Part shown: piece by piece, positions 43,568 through 53,011 of the stretch | How positions within the stretch are numbered: the stretch's first letter is position 1 | Layout of the letters: every line of letters starts with the position of its first letter | Assembly (NCBI GenBank): GCA_002342035.1 | Contig: DDPE01000075.1 | Span: 21,118 to 85,117 of the forward strand | Direction of reading: 5' to 3' | Length of the DNA stretch: 64,000 bases | From: Asticcacaulis sp. UBA2476 | GTDB taxonomy: Bacteria > Pseudomonadota > Alphaproteobacteria > Caulobacterales > Caulobacteraceae | Made by a program: the position numbers and the translations under genes | Notes under the pieces: generated by a model | Databases searched by the model: none | What the model was told of the DNA's origin: nothing | The model's input: the letters and a program-made list of their open reading frames with translations, nothing else

Positions 43568-43632
43568 GGTTGATCCGGCCGGATGCGGGAGGCTATGCTA
43601 ACAGACCTCCCCAATGATTTGCGAGCTATCCT

Positions 43633-44388
43633 ATGTCTAACCTGTTCGACCTGACCGGCAAACGCGCCCTGATTACCGGTGCCAATCGTGGGCTGGGGCA
43701 GGCGATGGCGGTGGCTCTGGCCGAAGCGGGGGCCGATATCGCTGCCGTCGGTAACAATACGCCGGATGAGACCAAGGACAAGGTTGAGGCTTTGGGCCGC
43801 AAATTTGTGTTCATCAAGGCCGACCTGACCTCGACCGCGCCTATCCCTGAGATCGTGGGCACGACGATTTCGGCCCTGGGTGGGATCGATATACTGATCA
43901 ATAATTCCGGCATTATCCGCCGCGCCGACAGCGTCGACTTCACCGAGGAAGACTGGGACGCGGTGATGAACGTCAATATCAAGTCGGCATTCTTTATGTG
44001 TCAGGCCGTGGGCCGCCACATGATCGCGCAGGGGTCGGGCAAGATCATCAATATCGCCTCCATGCTGTCGTTTCAGGGTGGCATCCGCGTCCCGCCCTAT
44101 ACGGCCTCAAAGTCCGGCATTGCCGGCATTACCAAGCTGCTGGCCAATGAATGGGCCTCTAAGGGCCTCAATATCAACGCCATTGCGCCGGGATATTTTG
44201 CCACCGACGTGACCTCTCAGCTACAGGCCGATGCTGAACGCAACAAGGCGATCCTTGACCGTATTCCCGCTGCGCGCTGGGGTGAACCTGACGATCTGAA
44301 AGGGGCGGCGGTGTTCCTGTCGTCCAGAGCGTCGGACTATGTCAACGGCGCGATCATCCCCGTGGATGGCGGCTGGCTGGCGCGATAA
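43633..44388 (+). CDS. kduD: 2-Dehydro-3-deoxy-D-gluconate 5-dehydrogenase (SDR family)
   Basis: The 251-residue short-chain dehydrogenase has the Rossmann motif TGANRGLGQAMAVALAEAG, the NNSG motif in ILINNSGIIRRADSVDFTEE, and the Ser-Tyr-Lys catalytic set (IASMLSFQGG and PPYTASKSG). The NNSGIIRR segment and PGYFATDVTSQLQAD are characteristic of KduD, which interconverts 2,5-diketo-3-deoxygluconate and KDG in the degradation of unsaturated uronates from pectin or glucuronan. PL10 pectate lyase at 15622 could provide the upstream substrate. KduI and KDG kinase are not in the window. Confidence 0.88.
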   Translation: MSNLFDLTGKRALITGANRGLGQAMAVALAEAGADIAAVGNNTPDETKDKVEALGRKFVFIKADLTSTAPIPEIVGTTISALGGIDILINNSGIIRRADSVDFTEEDWDAVMNVNIKSAFFMCQAVGRHMIAQGSGKIINIASMLSFQGGIRVPPYTASKSGIAGITKLLANEWASKGLNINAIAPGYFATDVTSQLQADAERNKAILDRIPAARWGEPDDLKGAAVFLSSRASDYVNGAIIPVDGGWLAR

Positions 44389-44412
44389 TAAGGCGCGTGC
44401 TAAACACTCAGC

Positions 44413-44892
44413 ATGAGTGTTGCCTTTACCAAAGACGAAGATCACGAAGCCGCCGCGGCCAATCTGCCTGACCGGCCGATCTCGCCCCACCCTAATCTGG
44501 TCACGCCGCAGGGCCTGAGCCAACTTGAAGCCGCCTTCGCGGAGGCCAAGGCCGCCTATGGGGCCGCGCAGGCGTCGGGCAGCATCAACGAAGACCGCAC
44601 CGCCATGGCGCGGGCGACGCGCGATCTGCGCTACTTCACCGCCCGTCTGGGCTCGGCACAGCGCATTGCGCCGGTGATCGATCCTGAAACGGTGGTGTTC
44701 GGCTGCACGGTCACGATTGCGCGCGACGATGGCCGCACCCAGACCTTTCGCATTGTCGGTGAGGATGAGGCCGATCCGGCTAAGGGCAGTATTTCCTATG
44801 TGTCGCCGCTGGCCCGCGCCCTTTTGGGTAAATCCGTGGGCGATGAGGCACAGGCGGCGGGGTCCGAGATCGAAATCACCGCGATCCTCTAA
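44413..44892 (+). CDS. GreA/GreB-type transcription elongation factor
   Basis: The 159-residue protein has the GreA layout: an N-terminal helical coiled coil (about residues 30-85) whose tip carries acidic residues (SGSINEDRTA), and a C-terminal FKBP-like domain (about 88-159, VFGCTVTIARDDGRTQTF, RIVGEDEADPAKGSISYVSP, LARALLGKSVGDEA). The factor enters the RNA polymerase channel and stimulates cleavage of backtracked RNA. The start of the helical region is shorter and more Ala-rich than in housekeeping GreA, so this may be a paralogue. It is 24 bp after kduD but not clearly linked to it in function. Confidence 0.87.
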   Translation: MSVAFTKDEDHEAAAANLPDRPISPHPNLVTPQGLSQLEAAFAEAKAAYGAAQASGSINEDRTAMARATRDLRYFTARLGSAQRIAPVIDPETVVFGCTVTIARDDGRTQTFRIVGEDEADPAKGSISYVSPLARALLGKSVGDEAQAAGSEIEITAIL

Positions 44893-44897
44893 CTGGA

Positions 44898-46025
44898 CTA
44901 AGGCACAATCGTCACAAACAGGTAGGTGGCGAAAATCACCAGATGGGTTATCCCCTGAAGGATGGTGGTGCGGCCGGTGCCGAGTGAAAAGATCGAGACG
45001 ATAAACGACAGCAACAATAATATCATCGACTTCGGATCAAGCCCCAGCGCCAGCGGCCAGTCCATGACCACTGACAAAACCGCAACAGTCGGAATGGTCA
45101 GGCCGATAGTCGCCAGCGCCGAGCCCAGCGCCAGATTGAGGCTGGTTTGAATACGGTTGCGGCGGGCAGCTTTGACGGCTGCCAGACTTTCCGGGGCCAG
45201 CACCAGACCGGCAATCAGCACCCCGACGAACGCCAGCGGCAGACCGGCAGCCCCGACGGCGGCTTCGATATGGGGCGACAGGCTTTTGGCCAGCAGCACC
45301 ACCCCGACCAGGGCGACAATCAGCGCACCGACCGCGATCCATGATTGCAGATGGGTGGGCGGTTCGGCATGGACATCCTGCGGCAGATCGCCATCACCGG
45401 CCGGCAGGAAATAATCGCGGTGCCGCACCGTCTGCACCAGCACAAAGGTGCCATATAGTATCAGCGATACCACGGCCACAAAGATAAGTTGCGGCGGGGA
45501 ATAGAATGAGCCGGGTGCGGAGGATGTAAAGTTCGGCAGGATCAGCGACAAAGACGCCATCGCCGCCAGCACGCAAAAGGCCGAACTGACGCCGCGCAGC
45601 ACAAATTTCTGCTCATGGTGGCGCGCGCCCCCGACCAGCAGACATAAGCCCACAATCCCGTTCATGATGATCATGACCGCCGCAAACACCGTATCGCGCG
45701 CCAGCGTGGCCTTTTCACCCGGATCGGACATCATCAGCGACACGATCAGGGCCACTTCGATAATGGTGACCGCGATGGCCAGCACCAGAGTCCCGAACGG
45801 TTCACCGACCTTATGGGCCACGACCTCGGCATGGTGAACGGCGGCCAGCACACATCCCATCATGATGACGGCGGCCACAATAACCCCGAAAAGCCCCAGA
45901 TAGGCGGCATGAAGAGCTATGGCGAGTACACCCGCCACGGGAACCACCAGACTCCAGATCGGCAGCACCGGCACGTCCTTAGTGTGGGCGGTCTTGGCGG
46001 TGTCGGGATTGCCGGATTGGGCCAT
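44898..46025 (-). CDS. chaA: Calcium/proton antiporter, CaCA family
   Basis: The 375-residue membrane protein has about eleven hydrophobic segments in two similar halves, each with an acidic transport motif: ITIIEVALIVSLMMSDPGEK in the first and LVLAPESLAAVKAARR in the second. The second half repeats the pattern with LGSALATIGLTIPTVAVLSV. This is the ChaA type, exchanging Ca2+ (or Na+/K+) for protons at the inner membrane, useful in alkaline or high-salt stress. A cytosolic loop between the halves carries HAEPPTH. Alone on the minus strand; about 130 bp to the next gene upstream. Confidence 0.93.
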   Translation of the reverse strand: MAQSGNPDTAKTAHTKDVPVLPIWSLVVPVAGVLAIALHAAYLGLFGVIVAAVIMMGCVLAAVHHAEVVAHKVGEPFGTLVLAIAVTIIEVALIVSLMMSDPGEKATLARDTVFAAVMIIMNGIVGLCLLVGGARHHEQKFVLRGVSSAFCVLAAMASLSLILPNFTSSAPGSFYSPPQLIFVAVVSLILYGTFVLVQTVRHRDYFLPAGDGDLPQDVHAEPPTHLQSWIAVGALIVALVGVVLLAKSLSPHIEAAVGAAGLPLAFVGVLIAGLVLAPESLAAVKAARRNRIQTSLNLALGSALATIGLTIPTVAVLSVVMDWPLALGLDPKSMILLLLSFIVSIFSLGTGRTTILQGITHLVIFATYLFVTIVP

Positions 46026-46153
46026 GCTTAGTCCTTAAAAATATCGTTTAGCGCGCCCCCATAGAATTAATCCCCTATCCGGCCGGTCATGTCCACCTCA
46101 AGGGATTGATTTAGTTCGATTTCGGGTCAATTTTTTATGACGGTGGCCAACCG

Positions 46154-47134
46154 TTAAAGGCCCGGCAGTGTCCCCAGACGATCTTCGGCCCAGATTTGGC
46201 GCTGGGTCTCTGGGGCGACATTGCCGCCGGACAGTATGACCAGAACCGTTTGCGGCGTCGTTTGGGTGCGCAGATATTGCACCACACCGGCCATACATCC
46301 GGCTGAAGTCGGCTCAATCGTCAGTTTCAGCAGATGGGTCAGCCACTGGGTCCAGTAGATGATATCGTCTTCTGAGACCTCAAGCACCCCTTGGGTTTGT
46401 TTCAGGAACGTCAATGTCCGTTCACTGACATATAGGGTGCGCACACCATCAGCGATGGTATCCGGTGCTTGCTCCCATTTGAAAATCTTCCCGTCGCGCA
46501 GGGTGCGGGCCGCATCATTGGCATTGAGCGGCTCGACCCCGAACACCTTGGTCGCCGGTGACGCGGCCTGCGCGGCCAGATAAGTACCCGATACCAACCC
46601 GCCACCACCGCAAGGGGCAAAGGCGGCGCTAAATGCGGGACCATCCTGAAACGCCTCTAAGGCCACCGTGCCTTGACCCGCCATGACGCGGTCGTCGTCA
46701 TAGGGATGGATGAACGCAGCACCTTGGTCGATGACGGCCTGCACGGCGTGTTCGGCCTCTTGTCGGGTTCTGGTGACCACGACGTCGGCCCCATGGGCGC
46801 GGGTGGCGGCGATCTTAAGCGATGAGGCGGTTTGCGGGATGAATATAGTCGCTTTCAGGCCCAGAATTTTGGCGCCGTAAGCCACGGCCTGAGCGTGATT
46901 GCCCGACGAAAAACAGGTCACCCGCTCCGGCATTGCACCCTGTTCTTTGAGGGTCAGCAGGGTATTCATCGCCCCGCGCACCTTAAAAGCGCCAATTTTT
47001 TGCAGGTTCTCGCACTTGAAAACGATGCGGTGGCCCAGCATGGCGTTGAGCGTGCCCGACTCCATCAGCGGCGTGCGGTGGACAAAGCCAGCGATGCGGC
47101 GCTGGGCGGCAATGATATGATCGGGCGTATTCAT
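46154..47134 (-). CDS. Threonine/serine dehydratase (fold type II PLP enzyme)
   Basis: Deaminates threonine or serine, or a related hydroxyamino acid, to the 2-oxoacid. The 326-residue length fits catabolic threonine dehydratase, serine racemase or threo-3-hydroxyaspartate ammonia-lyase, all without a regulatory domain. The PLP lysine is in KIGAFKVRGAMNTL, the SGNHAQAVAYGA loop binds the carboxylate, and GGGGLVSGTYLA binds the phosphate. The start overlaps the nucleotidyltransferase stop as ATGA, placing it last in a molybdenum hydroxylase operon, an unusual partnership. Substrate cannot be chosen from sequence alone. Confidence 0.9.
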   Translation of the reverse strand: MNTPDHIIAAQRRIAGFVHRTPLMESGTLNAMLGHRIVFKCENLQKIGAFKVRGAMNTLLTLKEQGAMPERVTCFSSGNHAQAVAYGAKILGLKATIFIPQTASSLKIAATRAHGADVVVTRTRQEAEHAVQAVIDQGAAFIHPYDDDRVMAGQGTVALEAFQDGPAFSAAFAPCGGGGLVSGTYLAAQAASPATKVFGVEPLNANDAARTLRDGKIFKWEQAPDTIADGVRTLYVSERTLTFLKQTQGVLEVSEDDIIYWTQWLTHLLKLTIEPTSAGCMAGVVQYLRTQTTPQTVLVILSGGNVAPETQRQIWAEDRLGTLPGL

Positions 47135-47700
47135 GGGGCTGTCTTAGACCGGTTTGTCAGCGCCGTCAGATCATCTTTGGTATCAATATCCTGCACTATG
47201 GCTTCGGTGCCGACCTCAAGGCGTGCCACGCGGTAACGACCGCCGGTAATCAGATTGCGCGCGCCTGTGTCGCCGGACAATGCACGTAAGTCGTTAAAAC
47301 AGGCGGCGGCAAACAACACCGGATGGCCGTCGCGCCCGTCATGGGTCGGTACCACAATATCATTGTTGTTAAGATGATCGGCCAGTTGCTGATAAAGCGC
47401 CTGCGGGATCAGCGGCATATCGCCCAGAACCACAAACACGCCGTCGCATGGGGCAAGCGATGCCACCCCTAAGGCCAGTGATCCGCCCATGCCGGCATCG
47501 GCATCAGGATTGACCACCACCCGGACGCCCTCGGTGGCGGATATGGGGGCACGGGTGACGACGATGCGTTGACCCAGTCCCTCGGTGGCGGCAATGGCGG
47601 TGTCCAGCACGGTATGGTCAGCTAATCGCGCCTGAAGCTTGTCCTCCGGCCCGAACCGCCGTGACGCTCCGGCCGCCAGTATGATCGCGCCCAGCTTCAT
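47131..47700 (-). CDS. MobA/MocA-like nucleotidyltransferase
   Basis: The 189-residue protein begins with the nucleotidyltransferase signature LGAIILAAGASRRFGPEDKL and has a metal-binding GVFVVLGDMPLIPQ and HPVLFAAACFNDL. It is of the MocA type, which joins CTP or GTP to molybdopterin to form the dinucleotide cofactor of xanthine dehydrogenase-like enzymes. Overlaps XdhC and the dehydratase gene as ATGA on each side, so it is translated in concert with them. It should mature the cofactor of the large subunit at 48555. Confidence 0.92.
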   Translation of the reverse strand: MKLGAIILAAGASRRFGPEDKLQARLADHTVLDTAIAATEGLGQRIVVTRAPISATEGVRVVVNPDADAGMGGSLALGVASLAPCDGVFVVLGDMPLIPQALYQQLADHLNNNDIVVPTHDGRDGHPVLFAAACFNDLRALSGDTGARNLITGGRYRVARLEVGTEAIVQDIDTKDDLTALTNRSKTAP

Positions 47701-48554
47701 GATTTGCGCCAGTGTTCGATAATTTGGGCCATGATGGATATTGCGATTTCCGGCGGGGTTTTGGCCCCGATATCCAGCCCCACCGGGCCATGAATACGCC
47801 CCACATCGCCTTGATCGCGCAGGCTTTCCAGACGGGCCTGATGGGCGCGTTTGCTGCCCAAGGCCCCGATGTAAAACGCCGGACTGTTCAGGGCTACCTT
47901 AAGTATTTGCGGCTCAAAAGCATGGTCGTGAAACAGTGTAATGAGCGCGCTGTTGGCATCCAGCAGATCAGCGTCAAAATCGCCGTCACCGCGTAAGGGG
48001 CGCACATTGGGCAGGCTGTCCGTGATCATCGCATCCGGGCTGTAGATAATCGTTTCCATCTCCGCCATCGTCGCCAGTTGCGCCAGCATGATCACGATCG
48101 GGCCCTGTCCTACAATCACGATCCGCCCGACGGGCCGGTAGTGGCGCACTAAGCCACCGACCACCATTTGAGCGGGCTGACGCGCGTCGCGGGCATTAGC
48201 CACCCTTCGCACCTCATCATCGCCAAGGGTCACGGCAAAATGGATGTCCAGTCCGGCCCCGCACGGCAGGGTAATGTCCTTAAAGCGCGATCCTTCGCCG
48301 TAGCGCTCAATATAATCCGAACCCTGATCAATAGCCGTAATGGCGTCATGCACAAGTGCAGCTTCGGCGCAGCCGCCAGTGATCATGCCGACATGGCGGC
48401 CATCTTCGCATACGGCCATCTGCGACCCCACCGGGCGCGGTGATCCGCCGGTGGTGGCGATCAGGGTCAGGAGCGCGCAACGTTTCCCCTCACCTCGCCA
48501 GCCGAGGTAGGCATCCAGCACATAGTCCTGATAGGTGGGATGAGCGATATCCAA
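47697..48554 (-). CDS. XdhC family molybdenum cofactor chaperone
   Basis: The 285-residue protein shows the XdhC/CoxI domain (ATTGGSPRPVGSQMAVCEDG, GMITGGCAEAALVHDA, LPCGAGLDIH) and a C-terminal Rossmann XdhC_C domain (GRIVIVGQGPIVIMLAQLA and YIGALGSKRAHQARLESL with HGPVGLDIGAKTPPEIAISI). Family proteins bind and sulfurate the cofactor before insertion. The frame can begin at a TTG (48554) directly after the large-subunit stop; a GTG eleven codons later has an AGGA in front and is an alternative start. Confidence 0.92.
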   Translation of the reverse strand: MDIAHPTYQDYVLDAYLGWRGEGKRCALLTLIATTGGSPRPVGSQMAVCEDGRHVGMITGGCAEAALVHDAITAIDQGSDYIERYGEGSRFKDITLPCGAGLDIHFAVTLGDDEVRRVANARDARQPAQMVVGGLVRHYRPVGRIVIVGQGPIVIMLAQLATMAEMETIIYSPDAMITDSLPNVRPLRGDGDFDADLLDANSALITLFHDHAFEPQILKVALNSPAFYIGALGSKRAHQARLESLRDQGDVGRIHGPVGLDIGAKTPPEIAISIMAQIIEHWRKS

Positions 48555-50753
48555 CTAGGTCCGCGCAGCCTTTGACAGGGTTTCAGGTAACAGGGGCAGC
48601 TTCCTCACGCGCACGCCGGTTGCGGCAAAGATGGCATTGCACACGGCAGGTATCACGGGCGGCAGGGCGGGTTCGCCCAATCCCGTAGGTCCATTATCCG
48701 ACAGCTCAAAATGCAGGTCGATGTGCGGGGCCTGCGACATACGGATCATCGGGATGTCCTGAAAATTACTCTGCACCGCGCGACCCTTATCGAAGGTAAT
48801 CTCCGACATCATTTCACCGATCCCATCCATGACCGAACCTTCGACTTGATTTGCCGCGCCCGTAGGATTGATGATTGTGCGGCCGACATCGCCAACCACC
48901 CAAACCTTCAGCACCTTCCAGTTACCGTCATCATCGACCTTGACCTTGGCCACTTCGGCAAAATAGCCGCGATGACTGAAATAGGTCGCCACGCCATAGC
49001 CGATGCCGTTGCCGGATTTGGCCGCGTCCCAACCGCTGCGGGTGCGTAAAGTCTCAAGCACGGCCTTGAGGCGTTTAGGCTGATAAGACGCGCCGCGTTC
49101 ACCGTCTTTAACTGGGCGAGGTGACGCAATCGCCGCCTCGACGATCTCCTGACGCAGGGTGAACGGGTCTTTATTCAACGCGCCGGCGATTTCATCAAGG
49201 AAGCACTCATGCACAAAGCCCAGCGCATTGGATGACGGGGCGCGCAGATATCCGGTGGGGATCAGCGTCTCGATCAGGTGCTGTTCAAGGGCATAGTTTT
49301 CGCTTATCAGCGGCACAAAATCGTGCGGGCCGATACCGGCCCCCTGCGCCACCTTGCCGTCGCGGGCAAAGGTCACAGCACGGGCCTTATAGGCCGTGAT
49401 CTTGCCACCGTCGATGGCCGCCTCAAACCTATGGTAGTTGCCGGGACGGAAATAATCATAGGCGACATCGTCTTCACGCGTCCAGATAAGCTTGACCGGC
49501 ACACCGGCCTTTTGGGCAATGGCCGCGGCTTCGACCATATAGTCGTTTTCCAGTCTGCGTCCAAAGCCACCACCGCAGCGGATCATGTGGATGGTGATCT
49601 TATCCTCAGCTATGCCTAAAGCCTTGGCGACATGGGGTCGGCCCCACGCGGGGGCCTGAGTCGGGGCCCAGATTTCAACGCCGTCAGCCGTGACCTTGGC
49701 CGTGCAGTTTTGCGGCTCCATCGGGACGTGGGCGAGGAATGGCGTCTCAAACCAGGCCTCGATCTTCTTGGTGGCCTTGCTGAGGGCGGCATCGGCATCG
49801 CCGTTTGAGGCTACCGAAGCGCCTTTGGTCTTCGCCAGTTCTTTGGCCTTGGCGGCATAGGTTGCACTATCGTGGGGCGCGCCCACGGCATCATCCCAGA
49901 CAACCTCTAACTGATCGCGCGCGGCCCTGGCGTACCACCACTTATCGGCGACGATAGCCACCCCGTCCTGAAGGCTGTGAAAATCGCCTGACCCTTGCAA
50001 CGTAAAGACATGGGTGATGCCTTTTAAGGCTTTGATGACATCGATATTGGCCGATTTCAGTTTCGCGCCGTAAACCGGCGGCTTGACGAAGACGGCATAT
50101 TTCATGCCGGGGACCACCACGTCGATACCGAAGATTGGCTTGCCTGCGACAATGGCCGGGCTGTCGTAGCCGCCTTTGGATTTGCCGATGATGGTAAAGG
50201 CGCTGTCAGGCTTTAAGGTTACGCTGGCCGGGTCGGGAAGCTTGAGTTTCGCGGCCGCGCTCACCAGCTTTCTGTAGCCAATAGACGCGCCTGTGGCCTT
50301 ATGGTGAACCACGCCCGCCTCAACCGTCAGTTCATTGACGGGTTTTTTAAGCGCTGCCGCCGCCGCCTCAACCAGAACCGCGCGGGTGGCCGCGCCCACC
50401 CGGCGCATCGGTTCATAGTTCATCGGGGTCGACATCGACCCGCCCGCAAACTGCGCCCCAAAGCGTTTTTCGTCGGCAGGCGCGGTCTCAATACGCACCT
50501 GTTCCCAGGCCACATCCATTTCTTCGGCGATCAGCATGGGCAGCATGGTCTTAATGCCCTGACCGATTTCGGGGTTCTTGGCACGGATGGTGACTGTGCC
50601 GTCAGGGGCTATGGCGACATAATCGCCCAGACGGGTAGCGCCTTCGTTGGCGGCCACGGCATCAAAGCCGAACCCGACCACAAGCGCACCGCTTGCGGCC
50701 ATACCGGAGGCGAGGAACAGTCTGCGTGAAGGTTTAAAAGAAGCGTCATCCAT
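48555..50753 (-). CDS. Molybdopterin-binding subunit of xanthine dehydrogenase-family oxidoreductase (Ior-type)
   Basis: The 732-residue large subunit starts with a twin-arginine-like signal (KPSRRLFLASGMAASGALVV), so the folded complex is exported. The segment MLPMLIAEEMDVAWEQVRIE and GGSMSTPMNYEPMRRVGAA are typical of the isoquinoline 1-oxidoreductase/aldehyde dehydrogenase group, and CGGGFGRRLENDYMVEAA surrounds the molybdopterin region. LGEPALPPVIPAVCNAIF carries the catalytic glutamate near the C-terminus. It oxidises an aldehyde or N-heterocycle, passing electrons to the 2Fe-2S subunit. Stop is 3-4 bp before that of the small subunit's downstream start; genes are co-transcribed. Substrate unknown. 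Confidence 0.93.
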   Translation of the reverse strand: MDDASFKPSRRLFLASGMAASGALVVGFGFDAVAANEGATRLGDYVAIAPDGTVTIRAKNPEIGQGIKTMLPMLIAEEMDVAWEQVRIETAPADEKRFGAQFAGGSMSTPMNYEPMRRVGAATRAVLVEAAAAALKKPVNELTVEAGVVHHKATGASIGYRKLVSAAAKLKLPDPASVTLKPDSAFTIIGKSKGGYDSPAIVAGKPIFGIDVVVPGMKYAVFVKPPVYGAKLKSANIDVIKALKGITHVFTLQGSGDFHSLQDGVAIVADKWWYARAARDQLEVVWDDAVGAPHDSATYAAKAKELAKTKGASVASNGDADAALSKATKKIEAWFETPFLAHVPMEPQNCTAKVTADGVEIWAPTQAPAWGRPHVAKALGIAEDKITIHMIRCGGGFGRRLENDYMVEAAAIAQKAGVPVKLIWTREDDVAYDYFRPGNYHRFEAAIDGGKITAYKARAVTFARDGKVAQGAGIGPHDFVPLISENYALEQHLIETLIPTGYLRAPSSNALGFVHECFLDEIAGALNKDPFTLRQEIVEAAIASPRPVKDGERGASYQPKRLKAVLETLRTRSGWDAAKSGNGIGYGVATYFSHRGYFAEVAKVKVDDDGNWKVLKVWVVGDVGRTIINPTGAANQVEGSVMDGIGEMMSEITFDKGRAVQSNFQDIPMIRMSQAPHIDLHFELSDNGPTGLGEPALPPVIPAVCNAIFAATGVRVRKLPLLPETLSKAART

Positions 50754-50756
50754 AAC

Positions 50757-51236
50757 TTAAGCCTCCCGCGTGTCGGTCAGTGCCATACCGGCGGCTGATT
50801 TAATGGCTTCGCGGATGCGCTTATAGGTGGCGCAGCGGCACAGATTACCCTCCATGGCCGCATCGATATCATCGTCGATCGGTTTGGGCGTGGCTTGCAG
50901 CAAGGCCGCCGCCGACATGATCTGACCGGCCTGACAATAGCCGCATTGCATGACATCAACCTCAAGCCACGCCTTTTGCAGAGCCTTGCCCTGAGCGGTG
51001 GCACCTATGGCCTCAATCGTCGTGATCTTGGCACCGGCCTCAAGCGAGCCCACAGGTGTCGCGCACGATCTTACCGCCACACCATCGACATGGACCGTGC
51101 AGGCTCCGCACTGGGCCACGCCACAGCCAAACTTGGTGCCGGGAAGCTCAAGCTCATCGCGCAGCGCCCATAGCAGCGGCATGTCTTCGGGCACATCAAG
51201 CCGGTGTGCCTTGCCATTAACGGTAAGTGTGATCAT
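50757..51236 (-). CDS. (2Fe-2S)-binding subunit of molybdenum hydroxylase
   Basis: The 159-residue protein starts at the ATG at 51236, directly after AGGAGG; a longer frame to 51296 has no such site. Four cysteines of the plant-type cluster appear in FGCGVAQCGACTVHVDG and the following SCATP, and the second cluster in MQCGYCQAGQIM with EGNLCRCATYKRI. It transfers electrons from the molybdenum centre of the large subunit. There is no FAD subunit in the operon, so the physiological acceptor is probably a cytochrome. First gene of the operon. Confidence 0.95.
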   Translation of the reverse strand: MITLTVNGKAHRLDVPEDMPLLWALRDELELPGTKFGCGVAQCGACTVHVDGVAVRSCATPVGSLEAGAKITTIEAIGATAQGKALQKAWLEVDVMQCGYCQAGQIMSAAALLQATPKPIDDDIDAAMEGNLCRCATYKRIREAIKSAAGMALTDTREA

Positions 51237-51334
51237 CCGCCAGCCTCCTGAAATCCCTGATGCCCATAAGGCTATATCATCGCCGGATAATGGCAACTCT
51301 GTGGCCAGTAAAAGCGCTGTGAAATAAAAGATGG

Positions 51335-52999
51335 CTACTCGATGATCAGCAGCGTAACCCCCTGCCGGACCAGCGTGATATCCAGTGCAGCCGCCCCCTT
51401 AGTGACGGTCAAAGGGGCAAGGGTTTTGGGGTGCATGACCGATGCCGCCTCAAGCACCTTATACTGATCCTGATCGGGCGACTGCGGTGAGCCCATTTTT
51501 TGCCATTCGGCATAGGCATTGGCTGTGTGTGGATCGACCAGATACTGCGTGATTTTGCGGGTTTTGGCCTTACCCAATCCGGACAGTTTAAGGTTGAGGT
51601 TCGCGTCCGGCCCTTTCAGGTCGTTGTCATTGTAGTGCCAGACCATAACCGCAATTTTTGAACCGTCACGCGTGGCCATGACGCCGACATCGTTCTTTTG
51701 CGTCACGCCTGCGATCATATCATCGAGCGGCAATTGCGCCGAACTGCTTGCGGCAACAGATTCAGGCCCCAGCTTGGCATACATGCGAAAGACATTGAGC
51801 ACGGGCAGATCAATGCCATTGCTGGCCAACTGGCGGTAACCGGCAAACCACGGCTGATCCTCAAAGGTAAAGGCCCAGGTCAGTACCCCGTCGAGATTGA
51901 CCTGATGCCGCGCCGATAGCTCCCAGATGCGCGCAAAGGACGCCGCAGTATAGCTGGAATACATAGTGCCGTTGCGATAACCGTTTTGCGGGCCGGGGCA
52001 GGCGGCGCAGCCTTCCGGATCGCTCTCGCCAATGACGATCGGGGTGTTCTTATGCTCCGGTATGGCGGCAATTTTCTTGAAGCCATTCTCGACGGCTTTC
52101 AGATGGTTATTCATGCCCATCTGAACATGTCCATCCACAAATTTGGGACTGCCCTTGGCATGGAACGCCAGAAAGTCCGTAGGTGTTCCGGTCTCGCCGG
52201 TGGCGTAGTTTTTACCCGACACAACGTGCTTTAAGAAGCCGTCCATAAACGCGCCGCCTGAACCGGCCACATCCGGCCCGCCGACCTTGGCTTCGGGTAG
52301 GGCGCGTTTGACCCCGGCAATGGCGTAATCGTGGGTCTTGTAAAATTCTTCGGGTGTGCCCTTCCAGTAGGACGGGCCGTTCGGTTCGTTCCAGACCTCG
52401 AAATACCAGGTCAGAACCTCGTCCCGGCCGTATTTTTCGACATTGTGCCTGGTCCATTGATAGACCAGTTCTTCCCATTTATTGTAGTCGTTGGGCGGAT
52501 AGTTCCAGCCGCCTTCGATCAGTTCGTACTTGAATCCGGGCCGCCACGAATGGCGGTAAGGCATATTTTGGGGGGCTGACGACAGGGCTTCTGGCATAAA
52601 GCCGATCTGGAGATAGGGCCGCACCCCGCGCTCAAGATATGAGTCGATAATCATATCGGTGATCATCCAGTTATAGACCGGATTGCCGTCCTTATCTTCG
52701 GTATAGGCGTTGGTTGAGCCCCACTTGAAAGCGGCGGTGCCATCGCCGGTATTGAGCAGGTTGTGGGCGCGGAAATAGACCTGATTGGGTTTAAGTTCAC
52801 CCAGATGGGTCAGCAGTTTCTGGCCGTCCTTCATGGTGGCGTAGTTGGGCTCATCAGCCCCGAAAAAGCGCCAGACCGGCTTGAGCGGGCCGGTCGGTTT
52901 TGAGGCATCGACGGTGATGGTCACCGGAAAGCTGTCCTGTGCGGTGGCAGGCAGAGCTAAAGCCAGCAGGGCCGCTGAAAGGGTAAGGATATGGCGCAT
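51335..52999 (-). CDS. xynB: Secreted beta-xylosidase, glycoside hydrolase family 39
   Basis: The 554-residue enzyme starts at the ATG at 52999, with GGAGGAG upstream and a clean signal peptide (ILTLSAALLALALPATAQ). A longer frame is open through the neighbouring repeat but would place nonsense residues before the signal peptide. Catalytic residues: acid/base in YFEVWNEPNGPSYWKG (Glu near 205) and nucleophile in PIVIGESDPEGC (near 327). Domains: TIM barrel (about 25-440) and a C-terminal beta-sandwich. Releases xylose from xylo-oligosaccharides. It lies downstream of a GH2 gene in the same direction, with a repeat cluster between. Confidence 0.9.
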   Translation of the reverse strand: MRHILTLSAALLALALPATAQDSFPVTITVDASKPTGPLKPVWRFFGADEPNYATMKDGQKLLTHLGELKPNQVYFRAHNLLNTGDGTAAFKWGSTNAYTEDKDGNPVYNWMITDMIIDSYLERGVRPYLQIGFMPEALSSAPQNMPYRHSWRPGFKYELIEGGWNYPPNDYNKWEELVYQWTRHNVEKYGRDEVLTWYFEVWNEPNGPSYWKGTPEEFYKTHDYAIAGVKRALPEAKVGGPDVAGSGGAFMDGFLKHVVSGKNYATGETGTPTDFLAFHAKGSPKFVDGHVQMGMNNHLKAVENGFKKIAAIPEHKNTPIVIGESDPEGCAACPGPQNGYRNGTMYSSYTAASFARIWELSARHQVNLDGVLTWAFTFEDQPWFAGYRQLASNGIDLPVLNVFRMYAKLGPESVAASSSAQLPLDDMIAGVTQKNDVGVMATRDGSKIAVMVWHYNDNDLKGPDANLNLKLSGLGKAKTRKITQYLVDPHTANAYAEWQKMGSPQSPDQDQYKVLEAASVMHPKTLAPLTVTKGAAALDITLVRQGVTLLIIE

Positions 53000-53011
53000 T
53001 TTATGTCTCCT

